This document shows, in pieces, positions 44,351 through 53,887 of a DNA stretch of 64,000 nt (positions are counted from its first letter, which is position 1; every line of letters begins with the position of its first letter). A program made the position numbers and the translations under genes. Below the pieces are notes generated by a model that did not search any database, had not been told where the DNA came from, and was given only the letters and a program-made list of their open reading frames with translations. This stretch comes from Phycisphaeraceae bacterium (lineage in GTDB: Bacteria > Planctomycetota > Phycisphaerae > Phycisphaerales > Phycisphaeraceae): contig JAJDCU010000081.1 of assembly GCA_029260655.1 (NCBI GenBank), positions 1 to 64,000 on the forward strand, read 5' to 3'.

Positions 44351-47300
44351 CTACTCCGTGTCGGACGGGCTGTCATGGGGATCGGGGGTGTCCCAACCAT
44401 CCGGCTGTGTCTGCGCATCGGGGGTCTCTTGCATATCACGGTCCTCGGGCGTGGTGTAGAGTTCGCCCTGATAGCCCTCGGCGCCCTCGGTCTCGACCGC
44501 GCCGCGGATGCGCTCGAGCCACTGGCGGTTCTTCTCGCTGATGTCCTTGGCCTTCTTGCTGCGTAGATTCACGATGTGCGGGGTGATAAACGCGATGACC
44601 TCGCGGTTGCGCACGCCCTTGTCCGTGCTTCGGAAGGCCCCGCCCACCAGCGGGATGTCGCCCAGCAGCGGGAGCTTGCGGACCTCATTGAAATCCTCCT
44701 GACGGACGATACCGCTGACGATGACGGTCTGCCCGTCCTCGACGGTAACGTGCGTGGTCGTCTCGCGGCGGTCGAAGATGAAGTTCCCAAAGACATTGGT
44801 CCCGGTGACGATCCGTGACAACTCGAGGTTGATCTCCAGATCGACATCGCCCTCCTGCGTGATGTGCGGGCGGACGTGCAGCCGGGTGCCGACCGAACGG
44901 AAATCGAAGTTGCGGTTGAAGGTGTCCGCCGAATCACGGCTGGTCTGGTCGGAGATGACAACGGGGACGTCCTGGCCGTCGAAGAAGTGCGCCTCCTGGT
45001 TGTCTGCGGTGTAGACGCGGGGCTCGTTTAGGATCTTGAGGTTGACGTTCTTGATCAGGAGTTGAAGCAGAAGGTTCAGGTCGAGGTTGGCGTCGAGGAC
45101 GCCGTTGCCGCCGAAGATGCTGCGTGAGTAGTCGCTACTGAACCCGCCTCTGACCGACTGATCGGCGAGCCTGGAATCGCTGAGGATGCTGGGGTCAGAC
45201 GCGATGCGTATACCAAGGGTCGACTCGTCGTCGTGCTGGACCTCGGTGATGATCGCATGGAGGACGACCTGCGCGCCGGGCTTGTCGAGTCCCTCGATCA
45301 ATTCACGGAGCGGCTCGACCTGTGCGGTGGGCGCGAGGATCATCAGGGCGTTTCGGCGGTTGACCGGGACGAACCGTGGCTTGCCGATCAGGTTGCTGGT
45401 CGGCTGCTCGTCGAGGTTGCGCCGGGCCTGTGACCACCAGAACGCCATGGCGTTGCCGGCTTGGCCCTGCTGGTCGCCGCCTTGGTTCTGTTGGTTCTGC
45501 TGCCCGCCGCCGTCGGAGTCACTGGTGCTTGATCGGCGCAGCTCCGGGCTGAGCCCGCGCTGCGTGCGTGTGATCTGCGCCGGTGTGCCGGGCTCTGAGA
45601 ACATCGCGTTGAGCTGCTCGGCGAGGTCCTCGGCATTGGCGTGCTTGAGCTCGATCACGATCGGCAGCCCCGCCGCTTGAGGTCGATCGATCTCGGCGAT
45701 CAACTCGTCGATCACCTGGTAGTTCGCGGCGCTCTTGGATGAGACGATCAACTTGTCCGACCCGCGCAACGCCTCGAAGCTGAACTGACCGAACAGCCGG
45801 CCGACCGGGTCGTTTGACTCGCTGTCGATTGAGTTCGACCACCAACTGAACGTCGTCCGGCTGCGCGAGCGGGTGAACATGTTCTCCAGCAGGGTCTTGA
45901 CCTGCACCGGGTCGGTGTACTTCAGCAGATAGACCTTCGGCTGAACCGCCTCCAGGTCGATCGGGCGGTCCCACTGCTCGGCGATGAGCTGCTCGATCCG
46001 GCGCATCTTGATTGGGTCTGTCAGCACGGTGACGCTGTTGCGCTGCTTGTCGGCTGTGACCTTGACATCGCGGGCCTGGGTCTGACGCCCGCCGTACCAC
46101 CACGGTCTGGAAGATGAATCCTCTCGGCCGAACAGGTCTTCGATCTTCTGCTTGACACTCTCGGCGCTGTCGTATTTCAGCGTGATCTCTTTCATGACCT
46201 GGTGCGATGAGGCCTCTACGTCTAACTGTTCGACCAGCGACTGGACCATGTCCCGTGCGCGGCGCGAGCCGTAGACCAATATCTGCCTGGACTTGATGAA
46301 CGGGATCACCCGCACGCTGTTGCGTACGTCCTGGTCGGGGATCGCCTGGAGCGTCTCGGTGATCTGGCGGGCCAGCTCCTCGGTGTCGGCGTGTGTGATA
46401 TTGATCAGGTCGAAGGGGTCGTCGCGTTGCTTGGGTTTATCCAGCTCCTTGACCCAGTGGTCGATCTGATCCATCACCTGGGGAGAGGCGACGGCCATGA
46501 TCCAGTTGCGCGCGATGTCGGCCTGGAGGACGATCGGGCTGTTGCTGCGCTCGATGAATACGACCCGCTCTTCGCCGTTCTTTTCTTCGCCCGAGCCCCC
46601 CGAGAACACCTCCTTGGCCTGATCGCCGAACTGACCGGCGATGATCATCCGAACCATCGAGACGATCTCGCTGGCGTCGCCGTGCTCGACCTGGATGATC
46701 TTCTCGATCGTCTGGTCGGCGCGCGGCACATCCAGTCGCTCGACAAGCTGCTCGATCCGTGAAAGGTTCGCCGCGGCGTCCGTGACAATCAAGCGGTTGA
46801 TGTTCGGGTCGGCAACAATAAACGCATAGTCCGGGAGCATCGGCAGGATCACGTCCTTGAGCTTCACCACGTCGTAGTGCTTGAGCTCGAACACCTTGTC
46901 GACGATCTGGGACTGGTCTTCCAACTCGGTGACCGACTGGCCCGCGGGGACGACGCGCCGGCTGACGCGCCGCGCCTCGGCGATCGGGAGGAACTCGATC
47001 TGCTTTCGGCCCTCCAGCATCATCACCCCCTTTTGACGCAGCGCGTTGCCGATCACTTCGAACGCCTCCTTCAAAGGCATCTCGTTCTCGGCCAGGATCG
47101 TGATCTTCGTGCCCTGGATCTTTTCATGCAGGATCACCGGCTTGCCCAGCTCGCGCATGAAGAACTGGGCGATCTGACTCATCTCGGCGTTGTTGAACGA
47201 CACGGCAACCAGCTTGGGTCCGTCCTCGGGTTGATCGGTGTCGGCGTCATCGACGTCCGTGCTTGTGTCGGCTGCGGGCTCGCCAGGTTTACCGGGGCTG

Positions 47301-47422
47301 GCCGCGCCGCCCTCATCGGCCCACGTTGGCGCGAGCAGACCCAGCACGACCAGCACGCAGACGCCCAGGAGGCCAAGCGTCTTTAAGCGGCGTGATTCAA
47401 CATTAGGTAAGGATGAACTCAT
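44351..47422 (-). CDS. gspD: T2SS secretin GspD (system 2)
   Basis: This 1023-aa secretin is larger than its counterpart in system 1. The signal region is LGLLGVCVLVVLGLLAPTWA. N0 (VAVSFNNAEMSQIAQFFMRE) and several N-type repeats follow (VFELKHYDVVKLKDVILPML, DLINITHADTEELARQITET, VYLLKYTDPVQVKTLLENMF). A Gln/Asn-rich low-complexity insert lies near GGGQQNQQNQGGDQQGQAG. The secretin core has VLHAIITEVQHDDESTLGIR, ILNEPRVYTADNQEAHF, and THVTVEDGQTVIVSGIVRQE then PLLGDIPLVGGAFR. In system 1 gspD is the first gene; here it follows gspC. Confidence 0.93.
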   Translation of the reverse strand: MSSSLPNVESRRLKTLGLLGVCVLVVLGLLAPTWADEGGAASPGKPGEPAADTSTDVDDADTDQPEDGPKLVAVSFNNAEMSQIAQFFMRELGKPVILHEKIQGTKITILAENEMPLKEAFEVIGNALRQKGVMMLEGRKQIEFLPIAEARRVSRRVVPAGQSVTELEDQSQIVDKVFELKHYDVVKLKDVILPMLPDYAFIVADPNINRLIVTDAAANLSRIEQLVERLDVPRADQTIEKIIQVEHGDASEIVSMVRMIIAGQFGDQAKEVFSGGSGEEKNGEERVVFIERSNSPIVLQADIARNWIMAVASPQVMDQIDHWVKELDKPKQRDDPFDLINITHADTEELARQITETLQAIPDQDVRNSVRVIPFIKSRQILVYGSRRARDMVQSLVEQLDVEASSHQVMKEITLKYDSAESVKQKIEDLFGREDSSSRPWWYGGRQTQARDVKVTADKQRNSVTVLTDPIKMRRIEQLIAEQWDRPIDLEAVQPKVYLLKYTDPVQVKTLLENMFTRSRSRTTFSWWSNSIDSESNDPVGRLFGQFSFEALRGSDKLIVSSKSAANYQVIDELIAEIDRPQAAGLPIVIELKHANAEDLAEQLNAMFSEPGTPAQITRTQRGLSPELRRSSTSDSDGGGQQNQQNQGGDQQGQAGNAMAFWWSQARRNLDEQPTSNLIGKPRFVPVNRRNALMILAPTAQVEPLRELIEGLDKPGAQVVLHAIITEVQHDDESTLGIRIASDPSILSDSRLADQSVRGGFSSDYSRSIFGGNGVLDANLDLNLLLQLLIKNVNLKILNEPRVYTADNQEAHFFDGQDVPVVISDQTSRDSADTFNRNFDFRSVGTRLHVRPHITQEGDVDLEINLELSRIVTGTNVFGNFIFDRRETTTHVTVEDGQTVIVSGIVRQEDFNEVRKLPLLGDIPLVGGAFRSTDKGVRNREVIAFITPHIVNLRSKKAKDISEKNRQWLERIRGAVETEGAEGYQGELYTTPEDRDMQETPDAQTQPDGWDTPDPHDSPSDTE

Positions 47423-47433
47423 AACGAAACTCC

Positions 47434-48297
47434 CTAATACGAACGGTCCCGGCCCTTGGGGGATCGGGTTTGTTTGCTGTAGTCGGATGAAGGCGCTTTG
47501 GCGGGCGACTGCTTGGCTTGGGGCTGGGTCGAGGCGGCTTCACCGGATTTAGGCGAAGCACCTTCATCGGTCTGCGACGAGGCGGTTTCGGCGTCGGCCC
47601 CCTGGGCTGCTACTCCGGGCTGGGCCGGCGGGCTGGCTACTTGTCCATTGAAGACGCTGAACTTGACGACCTTGCCGTCGACTTCGAGTTCGGCCCAGTC
47701 GGGACCGATGGCCTTGACGGTAGCGCCGTTGAACGACTCGCCGACGCCGACCGCGCCCCCGCCGGGAAACAGCACACGGTCACCGAGCACACCCAGGATC
47801 GAGTGGGCAGCCTTCGGCGGTTCGGGCGAAAACAGATGCCGTTGATGGACCCGCGCAACGGCGCGGGCGCCCGGACCGAGGTCCTCCTGTTTAGTTTCGC
47901 CAGCGTCTTTCGGCTGAGTCTCGCTCGCCTGTGCTTGCGGGTCTTCGTCAGTGACTGCGGGGGCATCCCCGGTATGTTCCGGTGTGTCATCCGCGGCGGT
48001 TACGTCCGGGGCATCCGGGGCGGTGGCGGGCGAATCATCCGCGGCGGTGTCCGGTGGGACATCCGGCGGACCGTCCGTGGCGTCATCGGGTGCAGCGCCG
48101 GCCAGAGGTTTCTGCGGATCGTCGGGCAGGTCCTGTGTCACCTCAGGGCTTAGCCGATGCGCCATCGCCGAAGCGAGCGACGATGTTCGCCAACCGGCCC
48201 AAAGCCCGGTGAGCAGCAACACCGTCACGATCGCCGCAGCCATCACGGTGACCGCCAGGCCAAACAACGGGACACGATCTCGCCACAGAGGTGTCAA
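47434..48297 (-). CDS. gspC: T2SS GspC-like protein (system 2), TTG start
   Basis: The start is a TTG at 48295-48297, overlapping the stop of gspM (TTGA) and following GGGAGG; the longer frame has no such signal. The 287-aa protein has one membrane segment (FGLAVTVMAAAIVTVLLLTG). A long Pro/Asp/Ala-rich linker follows (for example DDATDGPPDVPPDTAADD), then a short GspC-like domain (GVLGDRVLFPGGGAVGVGES, NGATVKAIGPDWAELEVDGK) and a Gln/Ser/Lys-rich tail. The domain resembles the homology region in gspC of system 1. Confidence 0.65.
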   Translation of the reverse strand: MTPLWRDRVPLFGLAVTVMAAAIVTVLLLTGLWAGWRTSSLASAMAHRLSPEVTQDLPDDPQKPLAGAAPDDATDGPPDVPPDTAADDSPATAPDAPDVTAADDTPEHTGDAPAVTDEDPQAQASETQPKDAGETKQEDLGPGARAVARVHQRHLFSPEPPKAAHSILGVLGDRVLFPGGGAVGVGESFNGATVKAIGPDWAELEVDGKVVKFSVFNGQVASPPAQPGVAAQGADAETASSQTDEGASPKSGEAASTQPQAKQSPAKAPSSDYSKQTRSPKGRDRSY

Positions 48298-48848
48298 AGC
48301 CCACCTCCCTGGATCGCGGGGGTCGAAACCACAAGCGTCACCGACCATTGATCACGTGAATCGGACTTGACCAACCCGATCTCGAACCGATCGACGATCA
48401 CCAATTGTTCTGCCGACCGTAGCGCTTCGAGAGCCTGCGGCAGCGCTGGCGCGCCACACATCCCTCGTACGCGCAGCGACACCAGCGAAACGCCTGGTGC
48501 CTCGCGCAGCTTGCGCACGCCTTGCAACTCGATGGACGACACGCCTAAGCCCGCTTGGCCGAGCGCCTGCTGTACGGTCTTGGGGAAGCTGACCCGTACT
48601 TCTTCAATGGTAGCCAGGGGCTGGCCCACGGCCTGACCGAACCGCTGGCGCTGGCGATCCACGACCGCGTCACGGCGTTTGATCTTCTGCTCGACGATCA
48701 TCAGCCGGGCTGTTCCGTCGGACATCACCGCGCGGACGTCGCGCCAATGCTCCAGGCCGGGCACAACGATAAACCGCGCAAGCAGACCCAGGCCGATCAG
48801 CGCCAGCCCGACCATCACCGCACGTCGGTCACGCGCACTTAACGCCAT
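48294..48848 (-). CDS. gspM: T2SS GspM-like protein (system 2)
   Basis: The start at 48848 (MALSARDRRAVMVGLALIGL) follows GGGGGTG and gives a typical GspM: one membrane helix (VMVGLALIGLGLLARFIVV), a coiled segment (RLMIVEQKIKRRDAVVDRQR) and a ferredoxin-like end (SIELQGVRKLREAPGVSLVS). The longer frame would overlap gspL. The protein pairs with GspL in the membrane platform. The assignment rests mainly on topology and gene order. Confidence 0.6.
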   Translation of the reverse strand: MALSARDRRAVMVGLALIGLGLLARFIVVPGLEHWRDVRAVMSDGTARLMIVEQKIKRRDAVVDRQRQRFGQAVGQPLATIEEVRVSFPKTVQQALGQAGLGVSSIELQGVRKLREAPGVSLVSLRVRGMCGAPALPQALEALRSAEQLVIVDRFEIGLVKSDSRDQWSVTLVVSTPAIQGGGL

Positions 48849-48927
48849 CGCGCACCCCCGGTTTCCCTGGCCCGCCCGACATCGCCGGGCATCCGCACGC
48901 CTGAACAGGATAAAAAGCAACGCACCA

Positions 48928-50397
48928 TCAATCACCGTCTCCTGTGTTTTCGGGTCCATCCTCTTGGGCTTCTTGCTTAGGCTTCGCCGGCTCGACGAAA
49001 GCTCCGAAGAACCTGCTCGACGGCGTGGCGACGATCTCGTAGCGCACCTTCTTGTCGGCCTGGTTCTGGCTTTGAAGCGAAACGGCAGAAAGCGTCTGGG
49101 CCTTGGCCAGGCTGGCGGTCAGCGTGCTGATCTCGTCGCCGGATTCGCACATCCCGCTGATTTGAAGCTCGCCGCCGCGCTGATACGTCAGCTCGTCGAG
49201 CATGACGGTCTGTGTCACCTGCCCGATTTCGTCGAGGATCGCCAGCGGGATCGGTCCGGAGGTTTCCAGGTATCGCGCGATTGCTATCTGGCGGTCCAGC
49301 TCGGCAAGGCTCTCTGAGCTCAACGGCCCGGTGGACAATACCGCGGAGATCCGGCCGGCGCGATAATGGTCAAGCAGACACAGACAGAGCAAGGCAACGA
49401 CCAGCCACGACCCGGCGATGACCAGATTGCGCTTCATCGAAGCCATGAGTGGTGACCGGTCATGCCCCGCAGACAAGCGGACCGCCGGGGTGACCGGGTC
49501 GAAACACACGGCGGCGGCGCTGGCGGCGATCAGGGCCGGGACATCTGCTGCGCGGACGCCATAGATATCGCCTTGGTCTTCGAAAGGCTGTATTGGTAAA
49601 TCGGTCGCTTGATTCACCGCTTCCGCCAGGCCCGGGTCATCGCCAAGCGGACACGAAAGCAGGCAGCGCCCCGGGCGGTCGTCCTGCTTCACCTCATTGA
49701 GCAACCCGTCCCAGGCGTCGCGCAGTTCCTCGATCCAGCTTTCATTCTGCAACTTGGACCCGGCCGCTTTTGCGTAGCCGGCGTCCAGGACCGAGACCCC
49801 GGTAAGCCGGCCCTGGTTGACAGCGATCAAAGCGGTGCGCGTCTCTCCGATCGCCACTAGCGCAACCGGACCGGTTGTCGTCAAGCTGGTTGTGGTCAGC
49901 GCCAGGCGAGCCAGCGCCATCGTGTCGGACACCGCCCATGCCGCTTCGAAACCGCCGGGCAGTACGGCCAGCGCCTTGTCGATGTCGCGCTGCGCCACGG
50001 CGTGGACCCACAGGTCCTGGCTTCGCCCGGCCCGGGACCAGCCCCACCGCAAACCTTCGCCCTGGCCGGGCAACATCGTCTCGACCTGCGCCGCCACGAT
50101 CTTGTCGACCACCTCGTCGGCGGCCTGCGGGGCCTTGATCTGACGGTAAAGACCGGCGTGATCGGGCAAGACGACGCATATCGGCAGATCGCGATCGCCG
50201 TTGGGCAAGCCCGACAACAGCCGGCCGACCTCACCGCTGACCGGCGCGTTTTCGTGCCGCTGGGTGGTCAGGGAATTGGTCACGCGGTAGCCCATGCTCT
50301 CGCGCTCAACCTTGACCAGATGCCAACGGTCGCCGCAGCCAAACAGGCCCAGGGCCTCGTGATGGTTCTGTCGCATAAGACTCATTCGCTTTGCCAC
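48928..50397 (-). CDS. gspL: T2SS GspL-like (PilM/PilN-type) protein (system 2)
   Basis: The 489-aa protein has an ASKHA-type N-terminal region: ALGLFGCGDRWHLVKVERES, PICVVLPDHAGLYRQIKAPQ and VALVAIGETRTALIAVNQGR. One membrane helix lies near residues 330-350 (LVIAGSWLVVALLCLCLLDH). A PilN-like periplasmic part has ILDEIGQVTQTVMLDELTYQ. It overlaps gspK by 16 bp. As in system 1 it should bridge GspE to the pseudopilus machinery. Confidence 0.7.
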   Translation of the reverse strand: MAKRMSLMRQNHHEALGLFGCGDRWHLVKVERESMGYRVTNSLTTQRHENAPVSGEVGRLLSGLPNGDRDLPICVVLPDHAGLYRQIKAPQAADEVVDKIVAAQVETMLPGQGEGLRWGWSRAGRSQDLWVHAVAQRDIDKALAVLPGGFEAAWAVSDTMALARLALTTTSLTTTGPVALVAIGETRTALIAVNQGRLTGVSVLDAGYAKAAGSKLQNESWIEELRDAWDGLLNEVKQDDRPGRCLLSCPLGDDPGLAEAVNQATDLPIQPFEDQGDIYGVRAADVPALIAASAAAVCFDPVTPAVRLSAGHDRSPLMASMKRNLVIAGSWLVVALLCLCLLDHYRAGRISAVLSTGPLSSESLAELDRQIAIARYLETSGPIPLAILDEIGQVTQTVMLDELTYQRGGELQISGMCESGDEISTLTASLAKAQTLSAVSLQSQNQADKKVRYEIVATPSSRFFGAFVEPAKPKQEAQEDGPENTGDGD

Positions 50398-51755
50398 CAG
50401 TAAAGGATCGTGGGCGACGCGCCGCCTCGGTCGACGACCGCGACGATGCTCCGGGACACACCCGAGGGCGTGCGCCCGATGCTGCGGACTCGCAAGACGT
50501 TGGACCGGACGGTCAGGAAGTTCGCCGCTTCGCGGAACTGATCTTCCGTTAGCGCCTTGGTCTTCAGCAGGTCGCCGACGGAAAGAAAAGACCCCGAAGT
50601 GCTGCGCTGGTTGAGGATCGAGTCGGCGGTCTTGGCGTCGATGCCCGGGACGGCCTCGAGCACTTCCCGGCCCGCGGTGTTCACGTTCACCCGGCCCATC
50701 AGACGCTGATCACTTTCAAGGGTCAGCTCTTCGAAATGCTCCGCCAGCCATTCGAGCGTCACCTCGTTGGTCGAATCTTCGTCCTCCTCCTGGCCGCCCT
50801 CGCCCCGCACGCCGACCAGGTCGAACACCGAGTTGAGTTGGCCGGCTTGCTCGACGATACGGTCGGCCAGAGCGCGGGTGATGCCCAGGCGCGAGGTGAG
50901 CGTGTCGGCGTCGGTCTCCTTGACATTGACCCGGTCTTCGCCGGAGAGGGTCTTGTTAAGTTCGTAGGAATAGACGGTGCTGATCCCAGCCAGGCCGCGT
51001 TCGAGCCGGCCGTCGGGGGAATCTGGGGGCCAGGTCTCGTCGCCGTCGTTCTCACGCCGGTCCAGCAGGCCGTCGGTATCCACGTCCTCAGCGAAGAACT
51101 CGGCCCGGTCGATGCCCTTGACCAGCAAAGCTTCTCGGTGTGTCCGCATCGGGCCGTTGCGGATCTCGTAAGGGAACGATAGCCGTTGGTAGTAGCCTCG
51201 CTCCGCGCCGCCGGGCTCGGCCTCCTCGTTGCCGTCGACCCAGTCGATCAGCGCATCGACCTGCTCGGGCCGGACATCGGTCATGCCAGACAGCAAGGCA
51301 CGGTCGGCGGTGTTGAGATTCATCCTAGACGCTTCGTCGTCGAGGCCGAACCGTGGGCCATCATCGGGCGATCCTTCCTGCGGCGGCGAAACGACACGGA
51401 CAACAAACCCGTCGGCCAACTCGACATCGTCAAACGAGAACGGGTCGTCATACCACAGGTCGGTCTGGGAATCGTAATTCGATACATCGTCCGCCAGCAC
51501 CGCCAAGGCGCGCTCGACTCCGGCGCGGGCAAGCCAATGGGCGCGGACCGCGTCAAGCTGCGCCTGTGAGCGGGCGCTCGACGCCTGCACCTGTCGGTTC
51601 AGGCCGAGCAGCAGCATCCCGAGGATCACCAACACCCACATCACGACGATCAACACCGCGCCGCGCCGCCGACTATCCCGGCCCGTACTTCTCTTGGGGC
51701 CGGGCGTGCTGTGGACAGCCGATCTGTGTAATCGTAATCCGAAGCGGGTACTCAT
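50382..51755 (-). CDS. gspK: T2SS minor pseudopilin GspK (system 2)
   Basis: A prepilin-like start, RRRGAVLIVVMWVLVILGML, has no Glu +5, as expected for GspK. Later come LDDEASRMNLNTADRALLSG, the GspK signature, and a helix-hairpin-helix-like stretch GRVNVNTAGREVLEAVPGI with DAKTADSILNQR. The 457-aa length is longer than most GspK because of two acidic inserts. The start codon overlaps the gspJ stop by 4 bp. Confidence 0.85.
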   Translation of the reverse strand: MSTRFGLRLHRSAVHSTPGPKRSTGRDSRRRGAVLIVVMWVLVILGMLLLGLNRQVQASSARSQAQLDAVRAHWLARAGVERALAVLADDVSNYDSQTDLWYDDPFSFDDVELADGFVVRVVSPPQEGSPDDGPRFGLDDEASRMNLNTADRALLSGMTDVRPEQVDALIDWVDGNEEAEPGGAERGYYQRLSFPYEIRNGPMRTHREALLVKGIDRAEFFAEDVDTDGLLDRRENDGDETWPPDSPDGRLERGLAGISTVYSYELNKTLSGEDRVNVKETDADTLTSRLGITRALADRIVEQAGQLNSVFDLVGVRGEGGQEEDEDSTNEVTLEWLAEHFEELTLESDQRLMGRVNVNTAGREVLEAVPGIDAKTADSILNQRSTSGSFLSVGDLLKTKALTEDQFREAANFLTVRSNVLRVRSIGRTPSGVSRSIVAVVDRGGASPTILYWWQSE

Positions 51756-52462
51756 GACTGCCCTCCCCGCTGTGGGCCCGGGTCGCTGACATGCGGCAGG
51801 TAAATCAGCCGTGTAAAGGCCACGGTCTTGCCGGGTTGGTCAAGCGGCGCCAGCGCTGCGGTGACCCTAACCGCGACGGGGAGCCTGCCCATCGACTCAG
51901 GCCATTCGTCCTGCCAGGAAAGGCCGTCGAAGTACGCGGTATCGAAAGACACAACCCCGCTGGCGATACGGTCGACCACCCCTCCGCCATCCGCCGGGTC
52001 GTCCCGTGTCGGGTCGGTCCGACGGGTCAACACGGGCAACGGCTCGTCGGGGAAGGATGCGAGCGCAAACTCGACTTCATACACATCCGATTCGGGCTCA
52101 CCCTGGCGTATGGCTTTGCGGCTGACCGAGAGCAATCGCAGCCGATCCCCCGCCCGGCCGTTGAGCGTCTCGTCAAAGCCTTCGAACACCGCCTGTTCTT
52201 CAGATCCGGGGCGGTAGGTGTTGCGCAGCGCATTCGTCACTGCTCGGAGTGCCGCGTCGGCCTCGGCCTGTACCTCTGCCCGCTGATCCACGCGCTGACG
52301 CGCGCCGGTCACCTGCCAGATAATCGTCGATGCCGATGCGGTCACCAGACCGATCAGGCTCGACACGATCACCAACTCCGCGAGCGTGAAGCCCCCGGCC
52401 CGCGCGTGCCGACGCCGTGATGGATGGCGCGGGGCAACAGGTTGTGATCGCGTTTGATTCAC
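51752..52462 (-). CDS. gspJ: T2SS minor pseudopilin GspJ (system 2), GTG start
   Basis: The GTG at 52460-52462 overlaps the gspI stop (GTGA) and yields a protein with RRHARAGG|FTLAELVIVSSLIGLVTA, a prepilin motif with Glu +5. The longer frame upstream is an out-of-frame shadow of gspI. The body has EADAALRAVTNALRNTYRPG and late DSYF-type GspJ features (VVSFDTAYFDGLSWQDEWPE). About 236 aa. Confidence 0.8.
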   Translation of the reverse strand: MNQTRSQPVAPRHPSRRRHARAGGFTLAELVIVSSLIGLVTASASTIIWQVTGARQRVDQRAEVQAEADAALRAVTNALRNTYRPGSEEQAVFEGFDETLNGRAGDRLRLLSVSRKAIRQGEPESDVYEVEFALASFPDEPLPVLTRRTDPTRDDPADGGGVVDRIASGVVSFDTAYFDGLSWQDEWPESMGRLPVAVRVTAALAPLDQPGKTVAFTRLIYLPHVSDPGPQRGGQS

Positions 52463-52884
52463 AGGTCGTTCCAATTCACTTCGACGTGCCGGGCCCTGGG
52501 CGGGTCCTGAAACTGCGTGTACCCCACGACGGACGACTGCTTGTCGCCGGTCGTCCAGCGGATGGTGACCTGGACGTCGTACAGGTCGCCGATCAATTCG
52601 GTGTCGATGCGTGCGGACCAGGAGAACCGTTCGTCGAGCTCCCCGGCAAGCGGGCCTTCGCGCAGCAGACGGGCGGGCCCGATCATGTCGATACGTGTGA
52701 GCACCTGGTCCAGCCACTGCGCGGCGAGCGTGGTGTCCTGGCCCTTGCGCGCGGCGGCGGAAGCCTGGCCGATCGAGGTCGTGACCGCGGCGGCGAAGAT
52801 CGCCAGCAGAACGCCCGCCAGCAGGCACTCCACGATCGTGAAGCCCCGGGCTGCGCGTCGGTTGCATCTTGCGGGGTCAGACAT
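52459..52884 (-). CDS. gspI: T2SS minor pseudopilin GspI (system 2)
   Basis: The 141-aa protein has the prepilin motif RRAARG|FTIVECLLAGVLLAIFAA, with Glu +5 (FTIVE). The middle TTLAAQWLDQVLTRIDMIG corresponds to the GspI segment after the helix, and its length is typical. It lacks the long acidic tail of GspI in system 1. It overlaps gspH by 8 bp and gspJ by 4 bp. Confidence 0.8.
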   Translation of the reverse strand: MSDPARCNRRAARGFTIVECLLAGVLLAIFAAAVTTSIGQASAAARKGQDTTLAAQWLDQVLTRIDMIGPARLLREGPLAGELDERFSWSARIDTELIGDLYDVQVTIRWTTGDKQSSVVGYTQFQDPPRARHVEVNWNDL

Positions 52885-53425
52885 CGAGGTCCTCCCGCAG
52901 GTTGGGTGTTTGCGTCACAGCCTGCTCGACCAGCTCGACCCTGCCGGTGTTGGGCTCAATGAGGATCGACCAGGTGCGTGCGCCGTCGGTGACCTGGATC
53001 GCCGCGGCGTCGGCATCGCCGGTGGGCCTGAACAGGACCGCGCGTGACTCGCCGGCGTCGGCGGAGTCGATCACCACGTCGCCGAACCGGATATTTTTAG
53101 GCAGGCTTGCCGGTTTGGCCGGGCCGCCTCTAAGCACGAGAAACGCGGTGTCGTCGTCCGGGTCCGTGCTCTGGACCTGAACCTGGTAGCCCGGAGGATC
53201 GTCGCTTTGATCGTCGGTCAAAACCAGACGGCAGGTGCGCTGGCGCATCACCGCGTAATGCTGCGCGTAGCGTGCTGTGGCCGCCAGGCCCCGGGCCGAC
53301 TCCTTCAGTGATGCCGACCGGTACGACCCGCCGAACGACGTGACCGCCATCGTCGTGAGGATACCGATGACCGCGATGACGACGGTCAGCTCGATCAATG
53401 TAAAGCCGTTACGTTTCATTCCCAA
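52877..53425 (-). CDS. gspH: T2SS minor pseudopilin GspH (system 2)
   Basis: A prepilin leader MGMKRNG|FTLIELTVVIAVIGILTT with Glu +5 is followed by ESARGLAATARYAQHYAVMR, the characteristic GspH/FimT helix, and by beta strands (CRLVLTDDQSDDPPGYQVQV). The 182-aa length is normal. The second Met (MKRNG) is an alternative start. It overlaps gspG by 10 bp. Confidence 0.82.
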   Translation of the reverse strand: MGMKRNGFTLIELTVVIAVIGILTTMAVTSFGGSYRSASLKESARGLAATARYAQHYAVMRQRTCRLVLTDDQSDDPPGYQVQVQSTDPDDDTAFLVLRGGPAKPASLPKNIRFGDVVIDSADAGESRAVLFRPTGDADAAAIQVTDGARTWSILIEPNTGRVELVEQAVTQTPNLREDLDV

Positions 53426-53856
53426 TTGTTGATGTCCGTGTTTTCGTCCTGGCCACCGACCTGCCTGTCGGCGCCGAGGCTGAGGATGTCGTACGCCCCG
53501 TTATCGCCGGGGTACCGGTAAACAAACGGCCTGCCCCAGGGGTCCTTCAGGTCCTTGGGCCGAAGCGTCGGCACCGACCACTGCTCCTCGGGGATGTCGC
53601 TTGGGCGCGCGGTCAGCTCCTCGAGCGTCTCGGGGAAGCGGCTGTAGTCCTGGTAGAACAGGCTGACGGCGGTCTCGATGTTGCTGATCTTCTGCTGGGC
53701 GACGGCCTTGCGTGCCTTGCCGGCGCGGCCCAGGAACGTCGGCACGACCAGCGCCGCCAACACACCGATCACGATCACGACGACCATCATCTCGATGAGC
53801 GTAAAGCCCCGCGATGTGTTTCGATGGTTGATTGGTATCGGCTTGTCATGTGTCAC
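53416..53856 (-). CDS. gspG: T2SS major pseudopilin GspG (system 2)
   Basis: A GTG at 53856 after AGGGAG is the best start (VTHDKPIPINHRNTSRG then FTLIEMMVVVIVIGVLAALV, Glu +5). The signature ETAVSLFYQDYSRFPETLEE and the C-terminal DPWGRPFVYRYPGDNGAYDI define GspG. At 147 aa it has normal size. The next gene upstream, gspF, ends 31 bp away. Confidence 0.9.
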   Translation of the reverse strand: MTHDKPIPINHRNTSRGFTLIEMMVVVIVIGVLAALVVPTFLGRAGKARKAVAQQKISNIETAVSLFYQDYSRFPETLEELTARPSDIPEEQWSVPTLRPKDLKDPWGRPFVYRYPGDNGAYDILSLGADRQVGGQDENTDINNWE

Positions 53857-53887
53857 GTCTGCGCTCCCTGGGTCAAGGTTTATTTCG